DNA of 64,000 nucleotides from positions 23,794,283 to 23,858,282 of the forward strand of contig NC_063156.1 in the NCBI RefSeq assembly GCF_020921035.1, given 5' to 3'. This DNA is from Rhodamnia argentea. Lineage: Eukaryota; Streptophyta; Magnoliopsida; Myrtales; Myrtaceae. The position numbers and the translations under genes were made by a program. The notes beneath the pieces were generated by a model. It saw only the letters and a list, made by a program, of their open reading frames with translations, was not told the origin of the DNA and did not search any database. Below, piece by piece: positions 1 through 12,906 of this stretch (position 1 is its first letter; every line of letters begins with the position of its first letter).

Positions 1-354
1 CTCTCTCTCTCTCTAGTTTGATAAATGTCGAATTCTGTACCCCGATTATTTGAGGCAGGGCGATGGCGTACTCGCCCCGTTTACCCAGCGCTTAGGCTTT
101 CGATGGGTTAAATTGTTAGCAATATCAGATCCTGGAGTCACCTTCTGCGTAGCCATCTACAGAACAACGTTTCATTCATTTCTCATCTGAATCAGTACAT
201 CAAAAATGAAGGGAAGGTGTAAAAACAGAGGAACAGTAAGTCACAACAAGGAAGCTGAATGGACCCACATTCCGAAAAAAAAAAATTCAAGATATGGTCA
301 GTAGACAATTATAAATTTGGTACTGACTCGTAAAAAAAAAAATAATGGTTGGGA
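1..354. other. 3' flank of the RABA6 gene
   Basis: The window opens in the end of a (CT)n microsatellite (1-14). The rest is AT-rich with A-runs near 275 and 332 and no open frame of note. It is probably the 3' UTR and downstream flank of the minus-strand Rab gene. No polyadenylation signal was pinned down. Confidence 0.5.
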
Positions 355-2903
355 TTAAGTTGAACAACAGGATGATTTTTTAGTAGCAGTGACCTCATCA
401 ATCTGAATGATCTGCTTAGGACCCTGGAGGCTACTGGTGACTTCGTTGCTCTTGGCTTCTAAGCTCTTCTGGCTAGTGATCTCATGGATTTTGGTGATCA
501 TCTCCAGGAACGCTTCTTCAACGTTCAGATTCTCCAGAGCAGAAGTCTCCATGAAGCACAGATCCTCTGCCTCTGCGAAGCTCTTCCCTTCTGCCAGGTC
601 CACTTCTCTAGAGCTGCTCAGATCGGACTTATTCCCGACGAGGACCACCACCATGTCGGGATTCCCGAAGTCTCTGAGCTCGCGCAGCCATTTCTTCACG
701 TTCTCGAAAGTCGCTCGGCGCGTGATGTCGTACACCAGCAGCGCTCCCAGCGCCCCACGATAGTATGAACTGGTGATGGCTCGAAATCTGCATTGAGAAG
801 TTTTCATTGCCGGGTCAGTCAATTTCCATTCATCTGCTGCTATGAAGGAAGGATTAATCCAAGAGTTCAAATTGACGGATCTAGGCAAAGAAGTACTTTC
901 CTTGGACCGACCCGCCAATCAATCAGGTATAAGTACTATGAGTTAGGGGTGACTAGTTCCAAACCTGAAATCTGAAACATACCTGTTATAATCGATTCTC
1001 AAGTTTTGGAACTCATATTTTTCTGGAACCAGTTCTAGAACCTACATTATTTTTCCGGTCCGATTTCCGGGTCTACCCCGGAACCTTTTTTTTTTCTTTT
1101 TTTGATTTCATTTTTTACAGCATAATAATATGAGCAATAAAATGACCCGAAGTAAAAGATGATAAACATAAATCCCCACTCGCCAAGCACGGGTCACATA
1201 TAATTATAAATGATGAAAAGTTCAAACACGTAATCACATACAATTATAAACAATAAATAGTTCAAAAGGATAGAGAGAGGCAACAAAGAATGGAGAAGAA
1301 AGAAATGACAATTATAAATAATAAATAGTTCAAAAGAATATAGAGCGAGGCGAAGAATGGAGAAGAAACAAATGAGGCGGGGCAGAGTTAGGCTCAACTT
1401 AGAAAAATTATGTTATTTTTACTGTAGCTAAGAACAGGTTTTAAAACTGGTCCGGTTCTCAAGAGGGTCTTCACTTGGAACCGGATCTTGTTCAAACTGT
1501 TTCCAGAAATTTGAAACCGAGAACCGAACGTGTTCTTATTGGAACCGAAAGCCAGGCCGGTTATTCGGGCGGTCCGGTCCAGTTCCCGGTTCTACCCGAT
1601 GCGGTTGCACACCCCTATTAGGAGTTGGGTCCCTCGGGGATTGCTCTACTGGGTCATCCTACAAAGGCCAACCCGACCCAAGACCCTGATTTGGGGGGTC
1701 GGTGTGGGACATTATTCTATTCTCTGCCAGACCAGTTCTTGCTTCAATCCAAAGGAAGCATGACAGGATTGTAGGAGTGCACCAATCATGGCTCATCCTC
1801 ATTGCGACCATGCCTAACGAAAAACTCCCTTTCGCTCTGTTTCTGTTCTTTCTGATCTCATCCTCCAAACCCACCTCTCAACTTGTTTCGTTTTGCTTTT
1901 TTGGGCAATGGGGAACTCATAAGTGGTGGGAGAGAAAAGTTCCCATGAATGCAAAAGCAGACAAAGGAGTGCATTAACTGTTCTAATTAGACACGTATTG
2001 AACTACCTTGTCTATTTGAGCTTTGAATCATAAAGCGTTGCATTTGGTGGCATTTTTTTGCCCTTAGGAACTGCTTTTCTAAATGCAAATCCCAATCATA
2101 GTCTGCGCGATCTAAAAGGTTGTGAGGTCATAAGTGGGCATGCTTCTTGGTCGCACCGGGTCCCACCTTAGTGGATCATCTTTTTGATTTTTTTTTCCTT
2201 GCTTTGCATAAGAACCCTAGTGGCATGATTTGTTCAAGATGGTTCACGGATTGACACCAATCACGGACGAGCAGTAGAGACAGAGTGCCCTCTTCTTTGG
2301 TTTCGTTCCTGTTTATCAGATGAAGTTCTGAAAACTGCAGAACCATCATCTTTCAGAAACAACTGATCGCCCTAAAAATTATCAAGATGAATTCAAGAAC
2401 CTCAAGAAAGGCAGCTTAAAAAACCATGCAAGGCGACGAAATCAGCCATGAAAAATATGCACAGGACATGTCTACATGACTTCTATCTGCTTAAGGGAAA
2501 AGAGAGTCGATTGGGTATCTGATGCCTCGTACTTCTCTTCAGGAAAAAACTTGGCCTCGAGAAGTGACAATTCCCAGTTGACGATCTCGAGAAATACTAT
2601 GACCAGAACGAATCAGGACCATCTTCAAACCAGGAAGAGAACAAGACATAAAAAACAGAGACCCAGAAAACAGAGGTGCTTTTACCTTTCCTGCCCTGCA
2701 GTGTCCCATATCTGGGCTTTGATGAGCTTCTCCCCGACTTTGACGTTCCTGTATGCGAACTCCACTCCTATGGTGGGTTTCGAATCCAACTGGAACTCGT
2801 CCCTGGCGAATCTCGACAGGAGGTTCGATTTCCCGACAGCGGAATCGCCGGTCAAGACGGCCTTGAACAAGTAATCGCACTCCTCGTCGAAGGAATCAAC
2901 CAT
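355..2903 (-). CDS. RABA6: RABA6-type small Rab GTPase (two exons)
   Basis: Rab11/RABA-family GTPase, a membrane-attached switch for trans-Golgi/endosome to plasma-membrane traffic. Exon 1 is 2903-2686 and exon 2 is 787-355, joined by a 1,898-bp intron with GT/AG borders. The spliced CDS is 651 bp (216 aa). The start [16 protein letters not shown] closely matches Arabidopsis RABA6a as I remember it. Visible G motifs: P-loop GDSAVGKS near residue 18, switch I TIGVEF, WDTAGQE, NKSD near 125 and ETSAL near 155. The tail ends SSCCST, with the cysteine pair expected for geranylgeranylation. The intron falls just after the WDTAGQER motif and holds a hAT-like MITE. All catalytic motifs are intact. 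Family assignment is firm; the A6 subgroup rests on recalled sequence. Confidence 0.93.
944..1617. mobile_element. hAT-like MITE inside the RABA6 intron
   Basis: The ends are inverted: TAGGGGTGAC at 944 and the reverse complement of TAGGGGTGTG ending at 1617. The flanks are CTATGAGT (936-943) and TTAGGAGT (1618-1625), matching at 6 of 8 bases, the 8-bp target duplication size of hAT elements. Subterminal stretches are rich in GGTTC and GAACC motifs, with an AT-rich middle. There is no transposase, so it is non-autonomous. It resembles the elements at 24460 and 34784. Confidence 0.72.
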
Positions 2904-4604
2904 CCCTTTTTCCTTTAGGAGGAGAAGAAGAAGCTGACGAAGGAGCAGATTTTCGTTACGGGGAGTAGTTTAAAAACCTGCACGGAACGAGAACAAAGAA
3001 GGACTTGAGGCCGCCCGGGATGGTTGGTGCGGCAACTTTCATATACTTCCAAACCAGAGAAGGAAGGCGAGCAGTTTTTATATGGGCATTGGTCTGGAGA
3101 GGCAATGAGTATGAACAACATGTGAGACAATCGACATCGACAGCATGGCTGCTCCACGGCCAAATTGATGTAATCAAACAAGGAAAGCCCACCAGGCCAA
3201 CCCCCTTAAATTCGTTTTCTTAGTTCCCATTTTTCTGAAATTTTTTTTTCAGTTCCCTTCGAGGCTGCGGTGACAATAGGGATTTTCGACAGTCCAATGA
3301 CGGCAGCCCACGTGGCGGTCCACGGTTCAAGCAGGTTGCTCATGCGGAAGTCGCATTCTGGCCCTTACTTTCTTGGACTTAGTCCTATCCGTTGGTTTTG
3401 CTTTTAAAATAGTGCAAGATATGATAATGGTTACTAAACTTTTTCAAATGGAAATTCAATAGCCTGGATGTGACTATTTGTCGTGGAATTCGATCTAGGA
3501 GAGATCGGTTTGCAAGTAATCGATGTCCACGACGAAAAAACCGAAACGCACTTCATTTATTCTAAACCTTCTGGTCTTGACCGATTCAAATGTGATAATT
3601 ACGGGTTTAATAAACAATAGAAGAGAGCCGCCATATATAGGATTTTGCTCGTAATTAAAAGAAAAAGGGAAATGGGGCTGCTTACGTGCAAATGAATGTG
3701 TTGTAAATTAAGTTGGGTTCGCAATCAATCGCAGCGCAATTTTAATTGTCAGATTCCTACAATATGTGACCGTATATTCTCTTTGGAGAAAAAAAAATGT
3801 AAATACGCAGCAATAAGAAACAAGAAGAGCGATACACCAAACGTTTTTATATGAAAAACCTACCGTGGGAAAAAAAACTACGAGACGTTGGTTCGGGAGC
3901 TGCTTTACTATAATCAAAGGATGGCTAAGTTCTCAAAGCATGTTCTCACATTGTTACGAACATAATTTTTTGGGGGCGTGTCGTAAAAGTGCGACGACAA
4001 ATTTTGAAGATCGAGCTTTAGTGTGCCCCTCTTTTTGGAAATGTTCAAGGCCAAAAAGACCCAAGAGTTCACAGCTTTGATTCACAAAAGACCTTGAAAT
4101 TTCTTTTTCGAAAATGACTTTCCAAAATTCATGCATGAACTTGGAATCTAATTACCCAACTACTCTAGTAGATCGAAAAATGTTTCGAGTTGAAAGCAAA
4201 TTTGAAATCATGGTCATTAAGACTTTGACTGAAATTTCTTTGATTGTGCATCCATGTATTGGTACGTGCATCTTGCATAAAAAAATCCCCATGGAGGTCA
4301 ATTGATCCGATAATTTTGCAAAATGAAAAAGAATTGTTGAATGTGCCAAATGGGAGCATTTAGCACGACGAAATACAAGCCTTGTCCAAACATGTCCCCT
4401 TATATACATTTTGAGAGCGAAGTGAGATTGTCCAAAAAAAAAGAGCCAAGTGAGAAAAAAATTTGGGCCCAGGTAAATTTCTTTTCACTTAGGTGGAATT
4501 GTTTTGTTACTGGGCTCGTATATTGATATGTTGCGTTTGGAACTAATTTGATGTCTTTAATTGGTCTGGATTCGGCTCATTTGGCTGAGCCCAGTACGTT
4601 GGTG

Positions 4605-4664
4605 ACCCAGACCTTGAAGGTCTGGGTTCGGCCGGCCCGGGTCGAGTAATTGGACTCGACCCGG
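4605..4664. repeat. Two adjacent near-perfect palindromes
   Basis: The first palindrome, 4605-4627, has 11-bp arms ACCCAGACCTT and AAGGTCTGGGT around a single G. The second, 4637-4664, has 10-bp arms CCGGGTCGAG and CTCGACCCGG around an 8-bp spacer. A weaker third pair (GGCTCA/TGAGCC) lies just upstream near 4573-4591. They are GC-rich in AT-rich surroundings. They may be the subterminal part of a hAT-type element whose ends are lost. Confidence 0.6.
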
Positions 4665-4729
4665 ATCCCTTTGAATAATTAAAATAAAAAATAAAATAAA
4701 ATAAAAATGGGAAAAGTTCAGAAAATTCA

Positions 4730-5900
4730 AAAAAGAGATGAATTAATGGGAAAATGCCTCTGCTTGTCTATTTTATCCGATTAAGCTTTATGTGCTTGAT
4801 TATTGACTACTCGTCATGTTCTATTTGCATAGTTCAATTGGATTTTGCATGTGAATATTTTGGTGAATTATTTGATCGGCAATGCATGTCTCAATAGATA
4901 AATTAGTACCGTAATTAGAGTGTAATTCGAGACGCTCGTTTTATCCTTTAATTGACCGAACTTTGCTAACTATTTGCTTTGAGTAAATGAATGTTTAATT
5001 GCTCAAATGCATGAGATTGACATTTTGACGATCGATGGCGATGTTCACGGAGATAGCGGGCCATTGGATCTTGGCTATAGGAAGACCGATGCCCATTTTG
5101 GTCCGATTTGTTGTGCACCCGATCATGTCTCGGGTTCCATTGGTTTGCAAATACCCGACGAGTTGCAGGTTTTTCTTTATTGCTTTAGCATAGCTTCTTA
5201 TTTTGATTTTACCCTCTTTTATCCCTTTCGTGCTTTGGTTGCTTTTCCTTTTCTTTAGAATAGGATGATAAACTTAGAAAATGCCATGAAATGAACTTCA
5301 ATAAGAACATTTTGCATAAACACTTAGCGCGACCGAAAGAACATTTTTTTCAAGAGGGAAAATTCTATCGAACCTCGCATGATCATATTAAGTAATAAAA
5401 CAAACCTCACGGTAATCTGAAAAGACTCTAGTAGAAATACTAATGTAATCAAATTTCCGGACCCTTAATCTTTGGTTGCGTAGAATTGAACGGTTTCTCA
5501 TGACCGTACGATAAGGTTTCTGGTCTACCTTCCTCAAAAACCGGTAGTGACTCCATTTGCATGTATACATACATATGCCACCCGATCACACTAAGATCGA
5601 ATCTGATTTTTCCTTCGGGACTTGGTATGGGCTCGGAAGAGCTCGAGCCAAAGCCTGTTTTCGAGGCTTGGCAATCCATTAGTCCATCGCTTGATAATTT
5701 TTTATAGAGATCGAGGTAGGTCGCGACAGCTTAGCGGCTCTACTAGAGACTTGAGAGGATTTAAGCTGTAAAGAACCGGTTGATTGTTATCTAACTTGGT
5801 CTATATTTTGTAATGCATGTTAAAGTCGTGAGTAAAAACGAGATTAGTCGCTAACTCGTGTTAGATGTTTTTGTGGGTGAGCGTTATAAGGGGAGGCATG
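4730..5900. mobile_element. Possible worn Ty3/gypsy (Tat-like) LTR fragment
   Basis: The stretch around 5480-5560 resembles, from memory, the 3' part of Tat-lineage plant LTRs. No paired LTR, target duplication or coding domain is visible, so it would be an old, heavily decayed fragment. Limits are approximate and the call is tentative. Confidence 0.22.
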
Positions 5901-8159
5901 ATTATTAACCCTTTTCTTGCGGATGGAGTTTGGTTGCATGAGTATGTGAATGTTTACCATTTGAAGCGGTATTTGTTAGATTCAATTGCATGTCTATTAC
6001 TTTAGCACGACACCGAATGCACACACACCCGCGCCTACAACCCCAGACACATCCCTTAGGAAACCAATAGAAGGAACTGGAATTGGAATCTCTGTGAGGA
6101 AAAACAAGGGGTAATCCACTTTTCAATTCCGTTCATTCTGAACTATGGATTGGGTGTCACTGTAATGATAGTTGTGCAATGGAATCAACCATTTCTACAA
6201 TTTTTTCAGACTTAGACAAACAATTCTAAACTCAAAATCAAGCAATCCTATGATCGTTTTCAATACATTCAAGTCACTTTGAACATGACTCAACCTTATT
6301 CAACATCGTCTCAACATTTTCCAGCATCATTGAACAATATTACGAGAAGTCCTAAGCACATCAGGTGTGGATTCAGCAAGCTGGCGCCTCACCAAGCAAG
6401 CTTAACGAAGTTATAGTTGATTCAACCTACCTTCAGGTTGTTTTGTTGATGATTTATCTTGATACAGAGCTGCTGTTCAACAGAAAATGTAGTGAATTCA
6501 GTGAAGAATCTATACTGATCTGTCATCAGAACCAGCTGACGAAAGAAGAAGAACGCTTAGCCCTGATTTTGTTTCTAGAATTGCTAGAAAGTGGTCGCGT
6601 TTAGAGCATTGACGAACTGAGCGATAATCTTAAATCGGCCACCCATTCCATTGGAGGAGAACCGAGAATTGACTGCGAACGATAGTGTCTACAAGGACCG
6701 TCCACTGATGACGGTGACGATGTGGTTCGTTTCCGTGAATCTTCAGGTTCATTGCATGCAGACTTTAGAGGATTAGTGGAAATCCTCTTCGTTCTCTGCT
6801 CTTTCCATAGAATTTCTGAAGAGGCCCTTTGGATTTTGTTTGGCCATGGTCGGAGAGGTAGTCGGTGGAGAAGGTTTCCAGGTGAGAGAATTTTGTGGCA
6901 GAATTCCCAAAGAGGGAATGGGCGAGAGAGAGATTTTTTAGGCGGAGAGCTGGGGGAGATCCTCCACTTCAATCAGCAAGAGAGAAATCATCGGAGAGAA
7001 TCAGTGGGTTTGAGGCTGAGTTCGGGTCTAGGGTTTTTCCAAAGTTGTTCTTAGTTTATCTTCACATTTGGGATGAATAATATTAGCCCTATGATTGAAC
7101 CAATAATAGCTCATGTGAACACTAGGTGAACAAGAAAAGATGGATTGGCTCGTTTAAGATGATATGTTTTCTCTAATGAATGGCTAAGTTTAGATTATTT
7201 TGTCGATGCAATGACATTTTGGTCATTGTTGGCGCTAGAGGGCCATTTGGAATTGAAAAAATTGGCTTGAAATTATGGTCAATAATATTTCCAGAATCAA
7301 ATGTGGTGAAGAAAATAAATTTAGAAAACGTCTGAAAATTGACGAATTTTGATTTTGGCTGATCGAAATTCGAAGTTCTCGATTTGGGGAAAAGTCATTT
7401 ACCGGTCATTTTTTTGTAAAATTGACGACGCCAAAATGAAACTGGGATAGCAAAAGGCTGATTTGACTCGTTTTCGGGAAGATGACCAAGGGTTGAATTT
7501 TTGAAAACTAAGTGCAGATGACACAGAAATGACGTGCTCATGCGAGAAAAAAGTACTAAAAGATGCTAAATAACTCTTTTTTGTTTGGAAACGGGTCTTG
7601 TTGCGATCAAAAACCCTAATCCCGATCTTTTGTCTTTTAGTATATTGTAGGCTAAAAATCAGGTGACAACATGATGTAGAGGCAAAATGGTGAAAAGGTT
7701 GAGGTTTCATTACACACGACAAAGGAATGGGTCGGGGTCGAATTTGGGTTAGATCGTAAATAGTCTGACCCAAATAAACCCATTTTAACTTGTTACTTAC
7801 AATACCAATCTAATGACCTACATTCGATCCGATCATACCTATATTACTAAAACACTTTCATATTTAATCCAATTTAAAAAAAAACTCGTAAAGACGAGAG
7901 AAAATAAAGAAAAAGTTATATATGTGAATTGTTGGAAAGTAAGTTGTCAAGCCACTTATGGCCGATCCACGATCTATTTACGACACGTTTATTATATATA
8001 ATAGGTCTAGTTTCAGGAAGCCAAAAGCCGTAGTAGGGTATGATAAGGACGGGAAGTTGAGGTGTTCCCTGTAATTTTCCCTTGAAGAAAGGATTAGATT
8101 GCTCTCGAAACTGTTGAATTTGCATATATGGTGAAGCTTATGGCATAGGTGTTGGAATC

Positions 8160-8790
8160 CAATGCGGAACTTCGAACTTTTAAGTGGTGTAAAGAGAGAC
8201 TTCGGATTAAACCAGGTCAATCAACTGCTTCGGATTGTCTACCCACCAGTAAAAACCGGGCATTGGCGACTCGGTGACCGTAAAAATGATTTGCCCGTTC
8301 AAAGCAACTTACTCCGAAGGTGCAAGCTGGCGACTCCAGTCTGCACTTTCCCTCGCCTGGTTCCACAAGGACATGATGCGCGAAAGCATGGTTGCCCATC
8401 CCATCTTCGAGCAATTCCTCCAATCAGGCATGCATAGTTCGATTCCGAAGACCCAAAGATGGAGAGAGAAAGAAAGGGCCGCCGGTTGTCGGCACATGAG
8501 GCCTACTGCGATGAGCGGGCATGGCATTTGGCCAATTCCCAATCAACTTATCATGGGGCTTCGATCAAAGTTCAAGCGCGAGCGGCAGCTCATTTTTATA
8601 ATCCGGGACGGGCAAGGACTATAATAACAATTGCATTGTTTAAATCGACGGAACCTCCCTTACCGTCTAGCCAAGCAACTTCCACTGGTGCCCAAGTTGA
8701 AGGAAGGAATCACTGAAAAATTTCGAGCGAGTTTTGATATTACCGACTCAATTCCCAAATTAATGGAAGATGAAAGCGATTAAGCCCAGT
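8160..8790. mobile_element. Possible fragment of a Tat-like LTR element
   Basis: Two TGGCGACTC motifs (near 8263 and 8329) resemble the sequence next to the primer site of Tat/Ogre-type Ty3/gypsy elements. The region is GC-richer than its surroundings and has no intact domain. It would be a broken, old fragment. The family is a guess from one motif. Confidence 0.2.
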
Positions 8791-9109
8791 GGACCATGAC
8801 AATGGAGCCGTCAATTGAGCCATAACTAAACTAAGCCCACGAAACCCTCAGAAATAATCATGCTAAAAAGCAAATCTGGTTCAGCTTCTGTGCTGATTCT
8901 TCATGCTTTGAATCGAAAACACTGAGTCGAACAGATGGATTGAAATGGGATGCAGTACATGCAATTGTTCTGTTCTAATGGCGCGGTATCTAAGGGGCAA
9001 ATCACAGTGGATGGATGAACTCGTTATGCATACAAGTTCGCGAGTCACGAGCTAATAATACGGTATAGTAGGTCGATTCAAGTCAGATTCTACGGTAAAA
9101 TCATCGATT

Positions 9110-9602
9110 TCAGGCCACAGATCCACCGTTACCAGGAACCGAATCCGACATCATCCTCTTGAACTCCTCGAAGTTGACCTTTCCCATCGCCGTCCTTGTC
9201 CACCGACTGGATCATCCTCGCGCAGTCCTGGCGGGAGCACCGGGCGTTCAGCCGGTTGAGCACCAGGTGCAGCTCCTCCGCGGAGATCAGGCCGTCCTTG
9301 TCCCGGTCGTACAGATCGAAGGCGTCGCGGATCTCCGCCTCCGCGGAGGAGGACGAGGAGTCGGACCGGCAGAAGGCAGCGAACTCGGCGCGGCTGATGA
9401 AGCCGTCCTTGTCGGCGTCGATGTCCTCCATGGCGCGTCGGACGTCGGCGGGGGAGGAGGCCGATCCGGTGGCGGAGAGGACGCCGGAGAGCTCGGCGGG
9501 GGAGATCTTGCCGTCGGCGTCGGCGTCGAACTGGTTGAAGACCTTCTGGAGCTCGCGCTCGCTCGCGTCCTTGAGGCTGAGGCTGGGAGGCTTGGACGCC
9601 AT
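9110..9602 (-). CDS. Calmodulin-like EF-hand protein (CML), frame break in EF-hand 4
   Basis: Ca2+ sensor of the CML23/24/27 type, intronless, starting at the ATG at 9602 (MASKPPSLSLKD). Canonical 12-residue loops are DADADGKISPAE, DADKDGFISRAE and DRDKDGLISAEE. The fourth loop starts DKDGDGK but the reading frame then runs GQLRG and ends at a stop at 9129-9131, giving 157 aa. One base fewer in the A-run read on the minus strand at 9182-9180 would give the usual VNFEEFK ending and a stop at 9110-9112. So EF-hand 4 lacks its loop position 9-12 ligands as the sequence stands. This is either an assembly indel or a real lesion. The leader has a (TC)n tract a few bases before the ATG. Family is certain, paralogue is not. 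Confidence 0.88.
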
Positions 9603-9810
9603 GACAGAGAGAGAGAGAGAGCTTCGATTCGGAAACTGATGGAGACTAGAGAGAGAGCAGTGGAAGAAGAAGAAGACGGAGACTGGTGGTTGACGCGTTT
9701 CGAAGACGGGAGAGAAATCGCTGCCATTTAAAGTAAGTAATTTCTTCGACCGTATATGCAAGTCAAGTCATAGCTTCTTTCTTCTTTTGAAAGGACACCT
9801 GTCGACTCGT

Positions 9811-9893
9811 CACGTGGTACACGTCGAGGGATCCTCGCGCGTCGAGCGTTGGATTAAACATCGATTTGTACCCCGCCAAGAATCGTCCACGTG
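9811..9893. promoter_or_regulatory. G-boxes and a CGCG (CAMTA-type) box upstream of the CML gene
   Basis: CACGTG occurs at 9811-9816 and again at 9888-9893, with an ACACGTC between them. A CGCGCGT stretch at 9836-9842 contains the (A/C/G)CGCG(T/C/G) core bound by CAMTA factors. These lie about 210-290 bp upstream of the CML ATG at 9602. G-box/ABRE and CAMTA sites are typical of touch-, cold- and ABA-responsive CML promoters. The motifs are seen; the regulatory role is inferred. Confidence 0.5.
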
Positions 9894-12800
9894 TAACGCT
9901 TTTAGATATTATAGAATATTAAGGAATAAGACTGCGTTTGGTAGCACCGTCCAGATTTCTAGTCAAAATACAAAATAATAAATTCTGAAGTATTGTTATA
10001 TATGTTGATTATTTTAACAGTTTTGAAATATCTTTAAAATGATTTCAATAGAAATTATGATCGCTATGATTAGCCATCATTATTTCAACATTCAGGTTTT
10101 CAACAGTCAAATAACGGTTTTGTAACGTTTGAGTTGTTTCTTCATATACTGAAGATTATTCTTGTAACGGCAAAATAACCCTTCATCAATTAATTACCAA
10201 TTGATTCCTAACGGCTTTTTTGTTTGAACATAAAATTGCATACCACGATTCAAAAATTGTGTCTCAAGAATTACAAAAGAAAATTTGCCTTTTTTCTTCC
10301 TTTTTTTTTTTGGGTTATACACATAACGATGTTCATGTTCCTTTTAATATTCAATGTGGGGTATAGAAAAAGCTCTGTTGTACATGAGTAAGATTACCGC
10401 CAAAAGCTTTATGCACCAAGTTTCGTATTTCGAGTAGCAAAATTATCCTTAAAGACAGTACATGCACGCCTCAAACAATTGTTCTTACTTTTCTCGTCTT
10501 TTCCAACATATTTCTTACATTGTTATTCTTCATATTATATAATATTTTTTCAACAAAATCCTATTTATTGTTCGGTGAACTACAAATTTAAAGTCGTATG
10601 TTGTTATATCCCATCTTATCCATTATTTAGTAGAAACTGGATATTATGATTGCCCGAAATAATAATGCAACTACGTAGTTCGAAACTCGTTTGATTGTGT
10701 TTTTATTATTGACCTCTTGAGTTAACTTATCTAAAGTAAAAAAAAAAAAATTCAAATCCTAAAAAATATTAAATTGATGCAATCAATTCTTTTCATTTTA
10801 CTTCTGTCTAATTTGGTTGAAGAAACGTGTGACTTGTTTTATTATTATTTCCACTCTCCTGCGTAGTAAAACAAGCGTCATTTTAGTCCAAATATGATTT
10901 CCAGTTTAATTTAAATAGATTCAAAAAGTAAGACAATTTTTTCTATAAAAAGAAAATTGGGCATCACTACAGCCGCCCCACCATCGCTGATGGCTCGCTT
11001 GCGTTTGGCAACGGTCGCCCACCCTTTCCAACTATAGCGGGGCAACGACGGGGGCCTTTTTTATATATATAATTTAAATTAGCTTATTTTTCAATTTAAG
11101 TTGAATAAAATTTGGTTAAAACTCATATTTGGACCAAATGACATAGTTTGAACCTTATGTTTAATGTTTTAGCCACGTCAATGTCAGGTAAAAGAGAAAA
11201 AGTAATGAAAAAATCACGTCAACATGTTTTGTTAATCAAGTTCAAGGAAATTAATAAAAGGTCTTGATTGCACATTTTAAAAGATTTGGGATTCAATTAA
11301 ACCTTTGTGTGGTAAATGTTCAATTCAGCAACTTTTTTTTTCTTTTGGTCCGAATTTCAGTACCTTGATAATATGAAAAGGTTCAATGTCATCCCTCCAT
11401 TTATATAAGTTAATGGAATTTGCTGACGGGACTTTCAATCCATTAAGGTTGAACGATGGACAAAAGAAAAGTTGCACTGTATTATCCGGCGTAAGATATT
11501 CATCTAAAACTAGAATATAGTTCACGTTATTTGATAACGATAGATACATCTAAAATTAAGGAAAAACGTTCTCCTCTTGCACCCGATGGTTAAAAACTAG
11601 AATACAAAAACGAAATGGAAGTGATATTGAAATACTTGCACTGACAGCCATCGAACACAAGGCGTGGCGTGAGCAGGCGAATGCATTGGCATGATCGGCG
11701 CGCCAGCACTACACTACATGAGCATCCTGGAACGACCAGCCAGCACTGAGGGAGAATTGCTGGGGGACCCTCCCGCATGAAAATGGCGATGAGACTCAAT
11801 TCGTAGTCCACACTCCGTAGCTCCAGTAATGCCATAAGTGCAACCATGTATGCTATGGCGTCAAAACCCCGCCTCAGGATCGCTATATGGAAGTAATATC
11901 AGTCATATTGCTACGATGTCGAACCACGCCAAAAAGCATTGTACAGGAGGGATGTTGATAAATGCACTGATAACAAACTAAATCTACTGTAAATTTTGTG
12001 GAGATGCATATAGAAGTGCATCTGTGTACATAAATGCCACGAGTATACAAGGAAAAGCAGCCAATCATGGACATCGGACTAGACAAGTTCTTACGTACCT
12101 GAGATTGTCGCGCCCGCCTCTTTTCCAGCACTATGATGGCTAAGAATTCAATGTACACAAAATTGAGCAACCCGAATTCCTTTGATCGATTATAACCATA
12201 TGGGCTGCTGAGCAAAAAATGATTTGCAATGTGTCACCTGCATTGCCGCACACAGAACAAAAATCCCTTTGCTGCCTACATTTGCTCTTGCTTCGAAAAT
12301 GGAACGGTTTAACATTGACCGGTTTCTTGTTATGCTTCTCCTACATTGGCGGAATTTCATAGTCCTGGAGAAAATGGTCAAATTTGGATGAGATGATCCA
12401 CAGTCAAGCGTGACCTCACTGGTAACAGAAGCGTGTTTACTGGTTCCTGGTTGCATCTCAAGGATCAAGCTCGGCAGAATCAGCTACTGATGTCAGCTCC
12501 ATCGCAAGTTAATGCCAGAGAGATGCTAAAAAGAGATGTCTGTTGTATGACCAGAATTGTGGCTGCTAGGTCACTGTCCTTATATACAATGAAAAAGAAC
12601 TGATGGTAACATGGGCTGATGGCCTTTCCTTTTGGCATATTAGAAGATTTAGCGAAGGAACCTGACTTCAACTCTCTGTGCTGCCTCTCCTGTGAACAAA
12701 GTCTTGCAACGATTCAAATCCAGCTGCCTTGTCAACTTCCTGGGGTTCGGACTGCTGCTGTCATTTATCCCCTGACCTTGCTCGAGCAATTATCCAGTTC

Positions 12801-12906
12801 TTCTCTAGCACTTGTGCGTGATATGATTCGTCATTTTGTCCTCATTCTGACAAATGTATGGTAGTCACACCCCTGAGTTTAATTACAAAATACTTTTTTG
12901 ATAACA
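9894..12906. other. AT-rich intergenic stretch between CML and PPR genes
   Basis: No gene recognised. A short GC-rich island near 10970-11060 looks like the GC core of the dispersed repeat family described at 15334 and 30115. Open frames between 11590 and 12670 on the minus strand are short and unlike any family I know; part of this may be the 3' UTR of the PPR gene that ends at 12907. Confidence 0.4.

Larger units (their letters stand above)
2904..9109. other. Gene-poor interval upstream of RABA6
   Basis: It begins with the 5' leader and promoter of the Rab gene (about 2904-3400). The rest is AT-rich and I recognise no gene. Open frames at 6365-6604 (plus) and 6601-6972 (minus) are short and match nothing I know; the second may be a leftover first exon, with a tidy ATG near 6843. 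Palindromes (4605-4664) and possible LTR-derived traces are listed separately. Confidence 0.5.

Noticed and set aside
6601-6972. Minus-strand open frame of 123 codons
   Set aside because: No recognisable domain, no splice partner found, and the open frame can be chance in a GC-richer patch. Not called as a gene.
9159-9731. Plus-strand open frames of up to 190 codons across the CML gene
   Set aside because: They are antisense shadows of the EF-hand coding sequence, caused by its high GC and low stop frequency.
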